Positions 9,277-18,509 are shown, counted from the stretch's first letter. The stretch: DNA of 62,617 bases from an uncultured Bacteroidia bacterium (GCA_902774045.1 CACYGW010000012.1:1-62617), one strand, 5' to 3'. Notes: generated from the letters alone by a model not told the origin. Numbers and translations are program-made.

Positions 9277-9885
9277 GCAACGCCTTACAAACCTAACAAC
9301 GGAGCCTTCAGGCCTTCGGGCCCCAGGTCGGGACAGTCTTCCCGCCCCTCCGGCAAGCCGGAAGAGAAGGGAGAGAATGAACTCTACATAAACGAGGAGA
9401 TTACCGCATCGCAGGTAAGACTCGTGGGTGACAACATAGAGAACCCCGGCATCTATTCCTTTTCTGCGGCCCTAAGGATGGCCGAGGAAATGGAACTTGA
9501 CTTGGTAGAGATTACTGCCAAATCAGACCCTCCCGTTTGCAAAATCCTTGATTATCAGAAGTATCTCTATCAGCAGAAGAAGAGAGCCAAAGAGATGAAG
9601 GCCAATTCTACCAAGATAGTAATCAAGGAAATCCGCTTCGGCCCCAATACCGACGAACACGACTTCCAGTTTAAACTGAAGCACGCTCAAGGCTTCCTCC
9701 AGGAAGGTTCCAAAGTTAAGGCTTCGGTATTCTTCAGAGGCCGTTCCATTCAGTTCTCGGATCAGGGAGAGAAGCTTCTTCTGCGCTTTGCAGTTGAACT
9801 TGAGGCCTACGGAAGAGCAGAGAGCATGCCTAAGCTGGAAGGAAAGCGTATGATAATGATGATAGCTCCTGTAAAGAAGAAATAA
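9274..9885 (+). CDS. infC: Translation initiation factor IF-3 (AUC start)
   Basis: Full-length IF-3, 203 residues, when started at the ATC codon at 9274. A conventional start would have to be GTG at 9424, which would delete the conserved N-terminal helix region ELYINEEI...VRLVGDN. The N-domain, the lysine-rich linker ([13 protein letters not shown]) and the C-domain ([35 protein letters not shown]) are all present. The first ~30 residues are a Gly/Pro/Ser/Arg-rich tail. IF-3 keeps 30S subunits free and checks start-codon pairing. It follows thrS by 26 bases and precedes rpmI. Confidence 0.93.
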   Translation: MATPYKPNNGAFRPSGPRSGQSSRPSGKPEEKGENELYINEEITASQVRLVGDNIENPGIYSFSAALRMAEEMELDLVEITAKSDPPVCKILDYQKYLYQQKKRAKEMKANSTKIVIKEIRFGPNTDEHDFQFKLKHAQGFLQEGSKVKASVFFRGRSIQFSDQGEKLLLRFAVELEAYGRAESMPKLEGKRMIMMIAPVKKK

Positions 9886-9932
9886 AAGCCCTTATGGGTA
9901 ATGTATATTATTAACTATTAATTTTTTAAACG

Positions 9933-10127
9933 ATGCCAAAGCTTAAAACCAACTCCGGTGCCAAAAAGCGTTTCACGCTTACCGGAACGGGTAAGATCAA
10001 GAGAAGACACGCTTATCACAGCCACATTCTCACAAAGAAGACCAAGAAGCAGAAAAGAAATCTTGACCACTTCGCCATCCTTGCAAAGGTAGACGAAAAG
10101 AGAGTTAAAGAACTTCTTGTCCTCTAA
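9933..10127 (+). CDS. rpmI: 50S ribosomal protein L35
   Basis: Small basic ribosomal protein of 64 residues, normal length for L35, beginning [14 protein letters not shown] and carrying the typical [14 protein letters not shown] segment. It binds 23S rRNA in the large subunit. It sits between infC and rplT as in most bacteria, 47 bases after infC. Confidence 0.97.
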   Translation: MPKLKTNSGAKKRFTLTGTGKIKRRHAYHSHILTKKTKKQKRNLDHFAILAKVDEKRVKELLVL

Positions 10128-10158
10128 TTATTTATTATCAATTATTGTTTAACGCCGC

Positions 10159-10198
10159 AAACAGTAGTAAAGAGCCTTCAGAAGAAAGGTCACTGTTT
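10159..10198 (+). promoter_or_regulatory. Possible structured leader before rplT
   Basis: AAACAGT (10159-10165) pairs with ACTGTTT (10192-10198) and encloses a smaller CCTT/AAGG pairing (10175-10178 with 10186-10189). In other bacteria L20 represses its own operon by binding an mRNA structure that mimics its rRNA site; this leader could be such an element, but that is only suggested by position. Confidence 0.25.
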
Positions 10199-10216
10199 CA
10201 GGAAAAAAATTAAATT

Positions 10217-10451
10217 ATGCCAAGATCAGTCAACTCAGTTGCCTCAAGGGCACGCCGCAAGAAGATTCTCAAGAGAACCCGCGGTAATTTCCTTTCCAGT
10301 CAACGCAGCCGCACGTCAGTACGGTATGTCTTATTCCCAGTTTATGGGCAACCTCGCAAAACAGAACGTAGGTCTCAACCGTAAGGTACTCGCAGACCTT
10401 GCTATGAACAATCCTCAGGCATTTGAGGCTATTATAAATTCTGTAAAATAA
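10217..10451 (+). pseudogene. rplT: 50S ribosomal protein L20, internally deleted and frameshifted
   Basis: The first 25 codons from ATG 10217 read a perfect L20 N-terminus ([20 protein letters not shown], then TRGNF), but the frame then runs into unrelated residues and stops at 10382-10384 after 55 codons. The L20 C-terminus ([17 protein letters not shown] to the end) is present in the next frame and stops at 10451. By comparison with L20 as I know it (about 115 residues), roughly 40 codons are missing at about 10290-10302, including the conserved ARKNVWTVAKN region, and the frame has changed. L20 is needed for 50S assembly, so an assembly or consensus error, or another intact copy elsewhere, is more likely than real loss. 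Confidence 0.85.
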
Positions 10452-10470
10452 GTAGCGTTACTCTCCGGCA

Positions 10471-11748
10471 ATGACATTCAGGGAAGCATATCACAACAAA
10501 TGGGTTCGCACCGGTTTCTGGGGCCTGCTCTATCTGTTGTTTGTTATCTGGCTGGGAAATTACTGGTGGCTGCTTGGGTTGGGCATTATCTTCGACCACA
10601 ACATTACCCGCAAGGTAAAATGGTTGTTCTGGAAGAAGACATACAAGCCCGGAGAACCCAAGGATTGGAGATGGGAGTGGCTCGATGCCATAGTCTTCGC
10701 AGTCATTTTTGTTACTTTCCTCCAGACATTCTTCCTTAGAGCATTCGTCATTCCTTCTTCCTCTATGGAAGGTACTCTCCTGGCAGGAGACCACGTGTTC
10801 GTAAGCAACCTTACCTACGGTCCCAGAATGCCTCAGACACCCCTTACCCTTCCCTTCACCCATAACGTAATATTTGGTAAGGAGTCCTATTCAAAGCTGA
10901 TACAGTCAGATTACAAGAGGCTCAAGGGGTTCCGCAAAGTGCGCATCGGAGACATAGTGGTATTCAATTTCCCTCACGGAGATACCGTCCTTGTAAAAGA
11001 TCCTACGGCAGACTACTACGCCCTTTGCCGTCAGCACGGAAAGAAATATGTACTTAAACACTACGGCCCTGTAAAGGTACGTCCCGCAGACAAGACAGAC
11101 CATTATGTAAAGCGCTGTGTAGCCCTTCCGGGCGATACGCTTGAGATAAAGTCCGGTCAGGTTTACGTGAACTCCCAGGAGCAGACCGTATGGGAAGGCG
11201 TCCAGACTTCTTACCGTGTGGTAACAAAGGGAAGAAAAGGTTACAGGACAATGGATCTTTCTGCAAAGAAACTGGAAGAACTGCAGAATAACCCGGCTAT
11301 AACATCCATTACCCCCAACGTTGATGTCTACCCTCCGGATTTTCCTGATACCTACAAGTCTATTTTCCCCTTCTCTCACGATTATAAGTGGACAAGGGAC
11401 AACTTTGGACCTCTGTGGATTCCCCAGGCCGGAGACAGTGTAAAGCTCACCAAGACGAATCTTCCTCTTTACGAGCGCATAATAAGGGTTTACGAGAATC
11501 ACCAGCTGGAGGTATCGGCAGACGGAACATTCGTCATTGACGGACAGAAGAAAACGCACTACGTTTTTTCACAGGATTATTATTTTATGATGGGCGACAA
11601 CCGGCATAACTCGCTGGATTCAAGATACTGGGGCTTTGTCCCCGAGGACCACATTGTAGGACGGCCTTTATTTGTATGGCTTTCTACGGATCCTAACAGA
11701 GGATTTCCCGCCAACATACGATGGGGCAGGTTTTTCAAATTTCTCTAG
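10471..11748 (+). CDS. lepB: Signal peptidase I
   Basis: Membrane-bound S26 signal peptidase, 425 residues, that cleaves signal peptides from secreted proteins on the outer face of the inner membrane. Two N-terminal membrane segments lie at about 15-45 and 70-90. The catalytic serine is in PSSSMEGTLL (about 95-104) and the general-base lysine in YVKRCVALPGD (K214); MMGDNRHNSLDSRYWG is the conserved box E. As in other Bacteroidetes there is a large insertion between the lysine box and the final box (about 245-350). It starts 19 bases after rplT, so it is probably read from the same transcript. Confidence 0.95.
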   Translation: MTFREAYHNKWVRTGFWGLLYLLFVIWLGNYWWLLGLGIIFDHNITRKVKWLFWKKTYKPGEPKDWRWEWLDAIVFAVIFVTFLQTFFLRAFVIPSSSMEGTLLAGDHVFVSNLTYGPRMPQTPLTLPFTHNVIFGKESYSKLIQSDYKRLKGFRKVRIGDIVVFNFPHGDTVLVKDPTADYYALCRQHGKKYVLKHYGPVKVRPADKTDHYVKRCVALPGDTLEIKSGQVYVNSQEQTVWEGVQTSYRVVTKGRKGYRTMDLSAKKLEELQNNPAITSITPNVDVYPPDFPDTYKSIFPFSHDYKWTRDNFGPLWIPQAGDSVKLTKTNLPLYERIIRVYENHQLEVSADGTFVIDGQKKTHYVFSQDYYFMMGDNRHNSLDSRYWGFVPEDHIVGRPLFVWLSTDPNRGFPANIRWGRFFKFL

Positions 11749-11828
11749 TTTTCTTGGATATGCGAGATTTTTAACCGAAATTTGCAGCCCGCGTTTTAAA
11801 CCAGAAAAATCAAAAAAAGTATAATAAT

Positions 11829-12074
11829 ATGGCAAAGGTTTGTGAAATCACCGGCCGCAGAAGAATGAAAGGCAACAATGTTGCCCATTCCAAGCTGCGC
11901 ACAAAACGCGACTTCTCCCTTAATCTCAGGACCAAGAAGTTCTGGTCAGAGGAGGAGCAGAGATTCATCACCCTCAAGGTTTCCTGCAAAGGAATGAGGA
12001 CTATAGCAAAGAACGGTCTTGAGGCTACTATCAAGAAGGCTCAGGATAAAGGATATCTTAATAACCTTGTTTAA
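11829..12074 (+). CDS. rpmB: 50S ribosomal protein L28
   Basis: L28, 81 residues, with the diagnostic start MAKVCEITGRRRMKGNNVAHS and C-terminal IKKAQDKGYLNNLV. It is a structural protein of the large subunit. It begins the rpmB-rpmG-DUF4295 trio that is found together in Bacteroidetes; spacing to rpmG is 12 bases. Confidence 0.97.
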   Translation: MAKVCEITGRRRMKGNNVAHSKLRTKRDFSLNLRTKKFWSEEEQRFITLKVSCKGMRTIAKNGLEATIKKAQDKGYLNNLV

Positions 12075-12086
12075 TTAATTACGATT

Positions 12087-12275
12087 ATGGCAAAGAAAGC
12101 TAAAGGAAACAGGGTGCAGGTCATCCTTGAATGCACAGAGCAGAAAGAAAGCGGTGTTCCCGGAATGTCCAGGTATATCACCACCAAGAACAAGAAGAAC
12201 ACCCCCGAGCGTCTCGAGCGCAAGAAATACAACCCTTACCTCAAGAAGGTAACCGTTCATCGCGAAATCAAGTAA
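12087..12275 (+). CDS. rpmG: 50S ribosomal protein L33
   Basis: L33, 62 residues, of the zinc-free type: the cysteine pairs of zinc-binding L33 are absent (a single Cys in VILECTEQ). Typical segments are [20 protein letters not shown]. Expression of zinc-free L33 does not depend on zinc supply. Located between rpmB and the DUF4295 gene. Confidence 0.95.
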   Translation: MAKKAKGNRVQVILECTEQKESGVPGMSRYITTKNKKNTPERLERKKYNPYLKKVTVHREIK

Positions 12276-12293
12276 TTATAGGAGGATACATAT

Positions 12294-12452
12294 ATGGCAA
12301 AGAAAGCAGTTGCAACATTCGCAGCCAAGGCCGGCTCCAGAAGCATGGTTAAGTGCATCCGTATGGAGAAATCTCCCAAGACCGGAGCTTACGTATTTAC
12401 AGAGCAGCTCATCGAGTCCGGAAAAGAGAAAGAGTTCTTCGCAAAGAAGTAA
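12294..12452 (+). CDS. DUF4295 family protein
   Basis: A 52-residue basic protein starting MAKKAVATFAAKAGSRSMVK and ending EKEFFAKK. Bacteroidetes carry this small gene directly after rpmG, which suggests a ribosome-associated role, though the function is not established to my knowledge. A GGAGG ribosome binding site at 12281-12285 lies 8 bases before the ATG. It ends the ribosomal trio and is followed by a hairpin. Confidence 0.88.
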   Translation: MAKKAVATFAAKAGSRSMVKCIRMEKSPKTGAYVFTEQLIESGKEKEFFAKK

Positions 12453-12476
12453 AAGCATCTCTTATACTTTAAATTA

Positions 12477-12529
12477 CGCCCTCTGTCAGGCACCTGCCCG
12501 AAAATGTTTGGGAAAGCCGGCAGAGGGCG
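12477..12529 (+). terminator. Hairpin after the rpmB-rpmG-DUF4295 unit
   Basis: CGCCCTCTG (12477-12485) pairs perfectly with CAGAGGGCG (12521-12529); the 35-base interior can form a further small CCC/GGG hairpin. No run of T follows directly (only a loose TTTGTATTTTG), so it may act as a weak terminator or as an mRNA 3'-end stabiliser. Confidence 0.5.
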
Positions 12530-12590
12530 CAGTTTGTATTTTGTTATGTGCTGGGATTTAAGTAAATTTGCAGGTTATAGATAAAGACAT

Positions 12591-13520
12591 ATGGGTATAT
12601 TCAGTAAGGGCACAAAAAAGACCAATGAAGGCTTTTTCCAGAAGCTTTCAAGGGTAGTTGTTGGTAAATCCCGGGTTAGCGAGGACGTTCTGGACGCAAT
12701 AGAAGAAGCCCTCATCGCTACTGATATGGGAGTTGATACCACCCTTAAAATAATAGACAACCTGGAAGACAGGGTAGAAAGAGACAAGTATATGTCTATG
12801 GACGAGCTCCTGGACATACTCAGGGAAGAAATTGGCAAACTCATCACCACCGGAGAGGAGGATAAGGTTCTGCCCTTCGATTTTACCAAAAAACCCTATG
12901 TTATGCTGGTAGTGGGAGTAAACGGAGTAGGAAAAACCACCACCATCGGCAAACTGGCCTCCCGCCTGGCCGCCCAGGGAAAAAAGGTTGTCATAGGCGC
13001 TGCCGATACTTTCCGTGCCGCAGCAGTTGATCAGCTGGTTGTCTGGGCCCAGCGTGCCGGAGCCGATATCGTAAAACAGCAGATGGGGTCCGATCCCGCC
13101 TCGGTGGCCTACGACTCGGTAAAATCTGCCGTTGCCAAGGGAGCGGACGTGGTGCTTATAGATACCGCCGGCCGCCTTCACAACAGGGTAGACCTTATGA
13201 ACGAGCTTACCAAGATTCGCAACGTAATAAAGAAGGTGGTGCCCGACGGCCCTCACGAGGTGCTGCTTGTGCTTGATGCATCTACCGGACAGAATGCCTT
13301 TCAGCAGGCAAAAGAATTTGCAAAAGCTACGGATATCTCTGCCCTGGCCATAACAAAGCTGGACGGAACTGCAAAAGGCGGCGTGGTGATAGGAATATCG
13401 GACCAGATGAAGGTGCCCGTCAAGTTCCTTGGAATAGGCGAGGGCGTAGAAGACCTTAAGATATTCGACAAAAAAGAATTCGTGGCTTCATTGTTCCAAA
13501 AAGAAGATATAATAGGATAA
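12591..13520 (+). CDS. ftsY: Signal recognition particle receptor FtsY
   Basis: SRP-type GTPase, 309 residues, the docking receptor that brings ribosome-SRP complexes to the membrane. The N-domain (about 1-95) is followed by the G-domain with G1 GVNGVGKTTTIGK (about 109), DTFRAAAVDQL, G3 DTAGR and G4 TKLDGTAKGG. The long acidic A-domain of E. coli FtsY is absent, as in many non-proteobacteria. Short spacing (12 bases) to pheT suggests co-transcription. Confidence 0.96.
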   Translation: MGIFSKGTKKTNEGFFQKLSRVVVGKSRVSEDVLDAIEEALIATDMGVDTTLKIIDNLEDRVERDKYMSMDELLDILREEIGKLITTGEEDKVLPFDFTKKPYVMLVVGVNGVGKTTTIGKLASRLAAQGKKVVIGAADTFRAAAVDQLVVWAQRAGADIVKQQMGSDPASVAYDSVKSAVAKGADVVLIDTAGRLHNRVDLMNELTKIRNVIKKVVPDGPHEVLLVLDASTGQNAFQQAKEFAKATDISALAITKLDGTAKGGVVIGISDQMKVPVKFLGIGEGVEDLKIFDKKEFVASLFQKEDIIG

Positions 13521-13532
13521 ATAACTCTGGAT

Positions 13533-15977
13533 ATGAAACTTTCTTACAGTTGGCTTAAAAATTATCTTGAATGTGACCTCTCTCCGGAGCAGGTTGCACA
13601 GGCGATGACCTCCATCGGAATAGAGGTGGATTCAGTGGCAGAACAGGAAGAAATTCCCGGCGGTCTGGCAGGCGTAGTAGTGGCCAGGGTGGTAGAGTGT
13701 GAAGAGCACCCGGATTCTGACCACCTGCACGTTACCAAGGTAGATGCCGGCACCGGCCTCCTTACGGTGGTTTGCGGGGCTCCCAACGTGGCTGCAGGCC
13801 AGAAAGTGCTGCTTGCAACCATAGGCACTGTACTTCCCGGAGACTTCAAGATAAAGAAATCCAAGATAAGAGGAGTAGAGTCAATGGGTATGATCTGTGC
13901 CCAGGACGAGCTTGGAATAGGTACGGACCACGCCGGCATTATGGTACTCCCGGAAGATGCGGTTGTGGGCACTCCTGCAAAGGACTTCCTTAAGTTAAAG
14001 ACAGACGCTGTAATAGAGTACGAGATAACGGCCAACAGGGTAGATGCCGCATCGCACTGGGGCGTGGCAAGAGACCTTTACGCTTACCTTGTGAGCATTG
14101 GCGCCCCCTGCAAACTTAACAAGCCCTCCGATGCCGGTTACAAGGCTCCCGCAGCCGGGGAAGGCATCCCCTTCCAGGTTGATGATGTCCAGGCCGCACC
14201 CCGCTACAGCGGCATAACAATGAAAGGAGTAAAGGTTGCTCCCTCTCCGGAGTGGCTCCAGAAAGACCTTATGGCCATAGGCCTTAACCCCATCAACAAC
14301 ATTGTAGATATTTCCAACTTCATTCTCTTCGAGCTTGGGCAGCCCCTTCACATTTTTGACGCTGCCAAGATAGGCGGAGGCCGCGTTGTAGTGCGCCGCG
14401 CCGCAGAGAACGAGGAAATCAAGACTTTGGACGGCATAACCCGCAAGCTTAAGGCCACCGATATAGTAATTGCAGACGCTCAGAAGCCTATGTGCATTGC
14501 CGGAGTATTCGGCGGCGAGGATTCGGGCGTAAGCGATTATACTACAGATATTTTCATAGAAGGCGCCTACTTTGACCCGGCATCGATCCGCCGTACTTCA
14601 AAGACCCACGGCCTGCAGACGGACGCTTCTTTCCGTTTTGAGCGTGGGGCCGATCCTCAGATGGCCGCTTATGCGGCCAGAAGGGCAGCAGCTCTCATTG
14701 CAGAAATAGCAGGAGGCACCGTTGCGGCACCCCAGGTAGACTTCTACCCCCAGCCCATTGAGAAGAAGGTCATAGACCTTGACTACGGCAGAATCTGCCG
14801 CTTCATTGGCAAGGACATAGAGTATTCCACCATAGAAAAAATACTCACCGCCCTCCAGTATGATTTTATAGATAGAAAGGCCGATGGTGCCAGAGTTGCC
14901 GCCCCTTCCTATATGATTGATGTTTACCGTGAGTGCGACATAGTAGAGGAAATCCTTAGGATTTACGGATACAACAACATAGAGTTGCCTTCAAGCATGC
15001 ACGCCTCCATTATGCCGTCTCCCCAGCCGGATCCCGAGGCCCTGCGCAACTATATCTCCGACTTCCTTGTAGCTAACGGCTTCACGGAGATAATGAACAA
15101 CTCCCTTACAAAAGCTGCCTGGTACAAGGGCCTTGCAACCTTCCCGGAAGAGAACTGCGTTGGCATAGTGAACCCTCTGTCGTCTGACCTTGCAGTAATG
15201 CGCCAGTCGCTTATCCCCAATGCCCTTGAGGTTGCTGCCTACAACATTAACCGCCAGGTTAACACACTCTGCACCTTCGAGTACGGCTCTGTTTACAGCA
15301 TAACACCGGACTCTGACAAAACAGTGCTGGATTCTTACCGTGAGTCCCAGTGCTTCACCCTTATGATGACAGGCACCTCTGACAAGACCTGGAACTGCGA
15401 GCCCAAGAAGGGAAGTTTCTTCCGCCTCAAAGGTTATGTGGAACTCCTGCTTGCCCGCTACGGAGCCGATGTTTATAATTTTGAGACACTTCCGGCCCCG
15501 ACCGATATTTTCTCCGAGGGCCTCATCTATAAGCTCCCCGGAAAGGAAGGCCGCCAGGTGGCAATGCTTGGTACTGTAAATCCTGCCTATGCCCGCCGTT
15601 TTGACGTTAAGCAGCCCGTATTTGTGGCAGAGATTTCCTTCCCCGCCCTTCTTGCGATAGTACGCAGGGTAAAGGTTAAGTTCTCTGAACTGCCCAAATT
15701 CCCCGAGGTTCGCCGTGACCTTGCAATCCTTCTGGATGAGGGTGTAGATTACGCATCTGTGCGCGCCGCAGCTTATAAGACCGCAAAGAAACTGCTAAAG
15801 AAAGTTACCCTGTTTGACGTTTACCGTGGCGACAAGATTCCCGCCGGCAAGAAGCAGTACGCCCTTGGCTTTGTATTCCAGGATTTGGAGAAAACCCTTA
15901 CCGATACAGAGATAGAAAAGACAGTTGAAAGGCTGCTCTCTGTATTCCAAAGCGAGTTCGGCGCCGTATTAAGATAA
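13533..15977 (+). CDS. pheT: Phenylalanyl-tRNA synthetase beta chain
   Basis: Beta subunit of the heterotetrameric phenylalanyl-tRNA synthetase, 814 residues, usual length. It has the N-terminal tRNA-binding OB fold (about 40-150; HPDSDHLHVTKVD), the B3/B4 editing domain that removes Tyr (about 210-390), the B5 and catalytic-like core (about 400-690) and the C-terminal anticodon-binding FDX domain (ELPKFPEVRRDLAILLD). pheS is not in the window. It lies between ftsY and the DUF4296 gene, with 8 bases to the latter. Confidence 0.97.
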   Translation: MKLSYSWLKNYLECDLSPEQVAQAMTSIGIEVDSVAEQEEIPGGLAGVVVARVVECEEHPDSDHLHVTKVDAGTGLLTVVCGAPNVAAGQKVLLATIGTVLPGDFKIKKSKIRGVESMGMICAQDELGIGTDHAGIMVLPEDAVVGTPAKDFLKLKTDAVIEYEITANRVDAASHWGVARDLYAYLVSIGAPCKLNKPSDAGYKAPAAGEGIPFQVDDVQAAPRYSGITMKGVKVAPSPEWLQKDLMAIGLNPINNIVDISNFILFELGQPLHIFDAAKIGGGRVVVRRAAENEEIKTLDGITRKLKATDIVIADAQKPMCIAGVFGGEDSGVSDYTTDIFIEGAYFDPASIRRTSKTHGLQTDASFRFERGADPQMAAYAARRAAALIAEIAGGTVAAPQVDFYPQPIEKKVIDLDYGRICRFIGKDIEYSTIEKILTALQYDFIDRKADGARVAAPSYMIDVYRECDIVEEILRIYGYNNIELPSSMHASIMPSPQPDPEALRNYISDFLVANGFTEIMNNSLTKAAWYKGLATFPEENCVGIVNPLSSDLAVMRQSLIPNALEVAAYNINRQVNTLCTFEYGSVYSITPDSDKTVLDSYRESQCFTLMMTGTSDKTWNCEPKKGSFFRLKGYVELLLARYGADVYNFETLPAPTDIFSEGLIYKLPGKEGRQVAMLGTVNPAYARRFDVKQPVFVAEISFPALLAIVRRVKVKFSELPKFPEVRRDLAILLDEGVDYASVRAAAYKTAKKLLKKVTLFDVYRGDKIPAGKKQYALGFVFQDLEKTLTDTEIEKTVERLLSVFQSEFGAVLR

Positions 15978-15985
15978 TTTTTAAA

Positions 15986-16564
15986 ATGCATTGCAGACTT
16001 TCATACAGGCTATTTGCCATTGCTGCCCTTGCCGTCGCAGCCATTTCCTGCGGCAGAGATAAAATTATCCCCAAGGACAATATGATAGAGCTACTGTCAG
16101 AGATGTACCTTACAGACCAATATATAAGGGAAAACATTCAAAGGCAGAGGATGGCCGACACTTCCTATGTGTACAAGCCTATAATAGAGAGCTTCGGTTA
16201 CACGGAGGATGACTTCAGGCGCAGCGTAGACAAGTACATACAGGAACCTGCGGAATTCGGTGCTATGTTCGGCGCGGTGGCAAAGAACCTCAGGAACAGG
16301 AAAAAGGACGTAGATTTGTTGGAGAAGCAGGCGCACAAAAAAGACAGCCTTGCCAAGGCAATATCCGAACTTCCCATTATGAATCCGGACTCCAACAAGG
16401 TACTCTCCTTCTTGTTCCGCTTCCTTAGGGACACAACGCATACCGGAGGCCGCGGAATTGTAAAGCAGAGAATCATTTCACAGGACGATGTTCCCGACGC
16501 CGATGATGCGGAAGAAATTGTAGCAGAAGAGTTTGAAGAGGAAATAGAGGACGCTGTCAATTAG
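15986..16564 (+). CDS. DUF4296 family lipoprotein
   Basis: Predicted lipoprotein of 192 residues: hydrophobic signal with lipobox ending AAISC (Cys about 22), then the DUF4296 domain (about 28-110; IPKDNMIELLSEMYLTDQY, helical) and an acidic C-terminal tail (EEIVAEEFEEEIEDAVN). Function unknown. It sits directly between pheT and an amidohydrolase with gaps of 8 and 2 bases, so it is co-transcribed with both. Confidence 0.8.
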   Translation: MHCRLSYRLFAIAALAVAAISCGRDKIIPKDNMIELLSEMYLTDQYIRENIQRQRMADTSYVYKPIIESFGYTEDDFRRSVDKYIQEPAEFGAMFGAVAKNLRNRKKDVDLLEKQAHKKDSLAKAISELPIMNPDSNKVLSFLFRFLRDTTHTGGRGIVKQRIISQDDVPDADDAEEIVAEEFEEEIEDAVN

Positions 16565-16566
16565 CA

Positions 16567-17754
16567 ATGAGAAGAGTTTACTGCAAATATCTTTATACTC
16601 TGGACGGGCAGAAACCCGCCCCCGGCTTTGTGGAATTCGGGCCGGACGGAACCATATACCAGGTTGGATTCGTACCAATCGAGGAGGCTTCCCAGGCCGA
16701 TGGTTACCTTGACGGGGCCATAGTGCCCGGCTTTGTAAACGCCCACTGCCATCTTGAGCTTTCCTATATGAAGGGCCTCTTCCGCCGCGGAACAGGAATG
16801 GCCGGGTTTATAGACCAGATTAACGCTCTTCGCGACACAGCCCCCTTGCAGGAGAGACTTTACGACATCAAGTTCTGGATGGAGAAGATGTGGCAAAGTG
16901 GGGTTTCCGCTATGGCTGACATTAGTAACGGAGAAGACTCCTTTGCCATCAAGGCAGCATCTCCTATGTACATCAGGACCTTCCTGGAGGTCTTCGGTAC
17001 AGAGCCCAAGGACTGCGACGCGGTAATGGAAGGAGTTAGAAAACTACAGGAAAAGGCTCTTGGCTGCGGACTTGACGCGGCTCCCACGCCTCACGCCTGC
17101 TACACTATGAGCCCTCAGCTTCTAAGCGCAGTGTCTGCCCTTGGCCTGGAGAGCGGCTATCTGTCTTTTCACAGCGAAGAAACTCCTCAGGAAGAAGAGA
17201 TGATTGCATCCGGGAGCGGCCCTATGTGGGAAAATCGCAAGGCTGCAGGGATGAGTACGCCGCCTGTTACGGGAGGTACTTCTCTGGAGTATTTTGTAGA
17301 AAGACTTTCCGCCGTAAGGCAGCTGCCCATCAGGGAACACGTGCTTCTGGTTCACGAGGTATGTATGGACCGCGGAGGCGCGGAACTTATAAAAAAGACC
17401 CTTCCCGCTGCCTATGTTGCGCTCTGCCCCAGGTCTAATATTTATATTCACAATGCCCTGCCTCCCGTTATGATGATGAGGGAAGAGGGCCTAAAGCTTA
17501 CGGTAGGAACAGATTCCCTGTCCAGCAATGATTCCCTGGATATGGTGTCGGAGCTTCTTTGCCTTCAGGAGAACTTCCCGGAGGTCCCTACAGAGGAGTT
17601 GTTTACCTGGGCCTGCCGTAACGGCGCAGAATTCCTAGGGCGCGGGGAACTTGGCACCATCGCCCCCGGGAAAAAGCCCGGCCTTGTGATGATTAGCCAT
17701 TTGACCGGAGAGGGGAGGCTTACAACCTCATCAGAATCTTACAGAATAGTATAA
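16567..17754 (+). CDS. Amidohydrolase family protein (TrzA/ATZ-like deaminase fold)
   Basis: Metal-dependent hydrolase of 395 residues with the composite N-terminal beta domain and TIM barrel of cytosine/guanine-type deaminases. Metal ligands appear as NAHCHLELS (H60, H62), FHSEE, LVHEVC and GTDSLSSND. The nearest known activities are adenosine, S-adenosylhomocysteine or aminodeoxyfutalosine deamination; the substrate is not decidable here. It is coupled to a radical SAM gene by a one-base TAATG overlap and to the DUF4296 gene by a 2-base gap. Aminodeoxyfutalosine deaminase would imply other futalosine-pathway genes, which are not seen in the window. Confidence 0.75.
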   Translation: MRRVYCKYLYTLDGQKPAPGFVEFGPDGTIYQVGFVPIEEASQADGYLDGAIVPGFVNAHCHLELSYMKGLFRRGTGMAGFIDQINALRDTAPLQERLYDIKFWMEKMWQSGVSAMADISNGEDSFAIKAASPMYIRTFLEVFGTEPKDCDAVMEGVRKLQEKALGCGLDAAPTPHACYTMSPQLLSAVSALGLESGYLSFHSEETPQEEEMIASGSGPMWENRKAAGMSTPPVTGGTSLEYFVERLSAVRQLPIREHVLLVHEVCMDRGGAELIKKTLPAAYVALCPRSNIYIHNALPPVMMMREEGLKLTVGTDSLSSNDSLDMVSELLCLQENFPEVPTEELFTWACRNGAEFLGRGELGTIAPGKKPGLVMISHLTGEGRLTTSSESYRIV

Positions 17755-18509
17755 TGTTAAGAGAAGAAATAGTATTCGGTCCAATTAAAAGCCGCCGGCT
17801 TGGCAGTTCTCTGGGTATTAATCTTCTTCCGGAGAAGGGGAAACTATGCAATTTTGACTGTATCTATTGCGAGTGCGGCTGGAATAAGGACGGTACGGAG
17901 GACAAGGTTATTCCTACTGCGGCTCATCTTAAGAAGGCTCTTGAGGAAAAACTCTCCCGGTGCGTTCAGGAGGGGACTCCTATAGATTCCATAACTTTTT
18001 CCGGCGACGGCGAGCCCACGCTAAACCCGCAGTTCCCGGAAATCATCGACATAACCATCGGCCTAAGGAATGAATATTACCCTGGTGCCAAAGTTTCTGT
18101 GCTCAGCAATGCCACAAGGCTGGCAGATGAGGCTGTGGTGGCTGCCCTTAAAAAGGTTGATAATCCTATACTTAAGTTGGATGCTGCCACCGATGAGGAT
18201 GTCTGCATACTTAATCGTCCGCAAGGACATTATCACGTAAGTGAAGTTTTTGCAAATCTTAAAAAATTTTGTGGTAATTTTGTACTCCAGACGATGTTCC
18301 TTAGATCGAGTGATTTCGATTCATCAGATCCTGCCCGCCTTAATGCTTGGATGGATATTGTGAGGGAACTTCGCCCGAGAGAAATTATGGTTTATACCAT
18401 AGACCGCGAGACTCCGTCCAAGGACCTTTCCAAGTTTACGGAGGAGCAGATGCGCGAGATGGTGCAACCGCTTATAAATGAAGGATTTAATATTCAGATA
18501 AAAGGCTAA
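17754..18509 (+). CDS. Radical SAM protein
   Basis: Radical SAM enzyme, 251 residues, with the iron-sulfur binding motif CNFDCIYC (C32, C36, C39) near the N-terminus and the glycine box SFSGDGEPTLNP that holds SAM. It lacks an obvious auxiliary cluster domain. The SRRLGSSLGINLLP start resembles a group of radical SAM proteins with Elp3/wyosine-like N-termini, but the substrate is unknown. Its start codon shares a base with the stop of the amidohydrolase, so the two are translationally coupled and may act in one pathway. Confidence 0.82.
   Translation: MLREEIVFGPIKSRRLGSSLGINLLPEKGKLCNFDCIYCECGWNKDGTEDKVIPTAAHLKKALEEKLSRCVQEGTPIDSITFSGDGEPTLNPQFPEIIDITIGLRNEYYPGAKVSVLSNATRLADEAVVAALKKVDNPILKLDAATDEDVCILNRPQGHYHVSEVFANLKKFCGNFVLQTMFLRSSDFDSSDPARLNAWMDIVRELRPREIMVYTIDRETPSKDLSKFTEEQMREMVQPLINEGFNIQIKG

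Noticed and set aside
10217..10451. Programmed frameshifting in rplT
   Set aside because: A frameshift alone would not bring back the ~40 conserved residues that are absent from all frames between the two halves, and no slippery sequence with a downstream structure is apparent.
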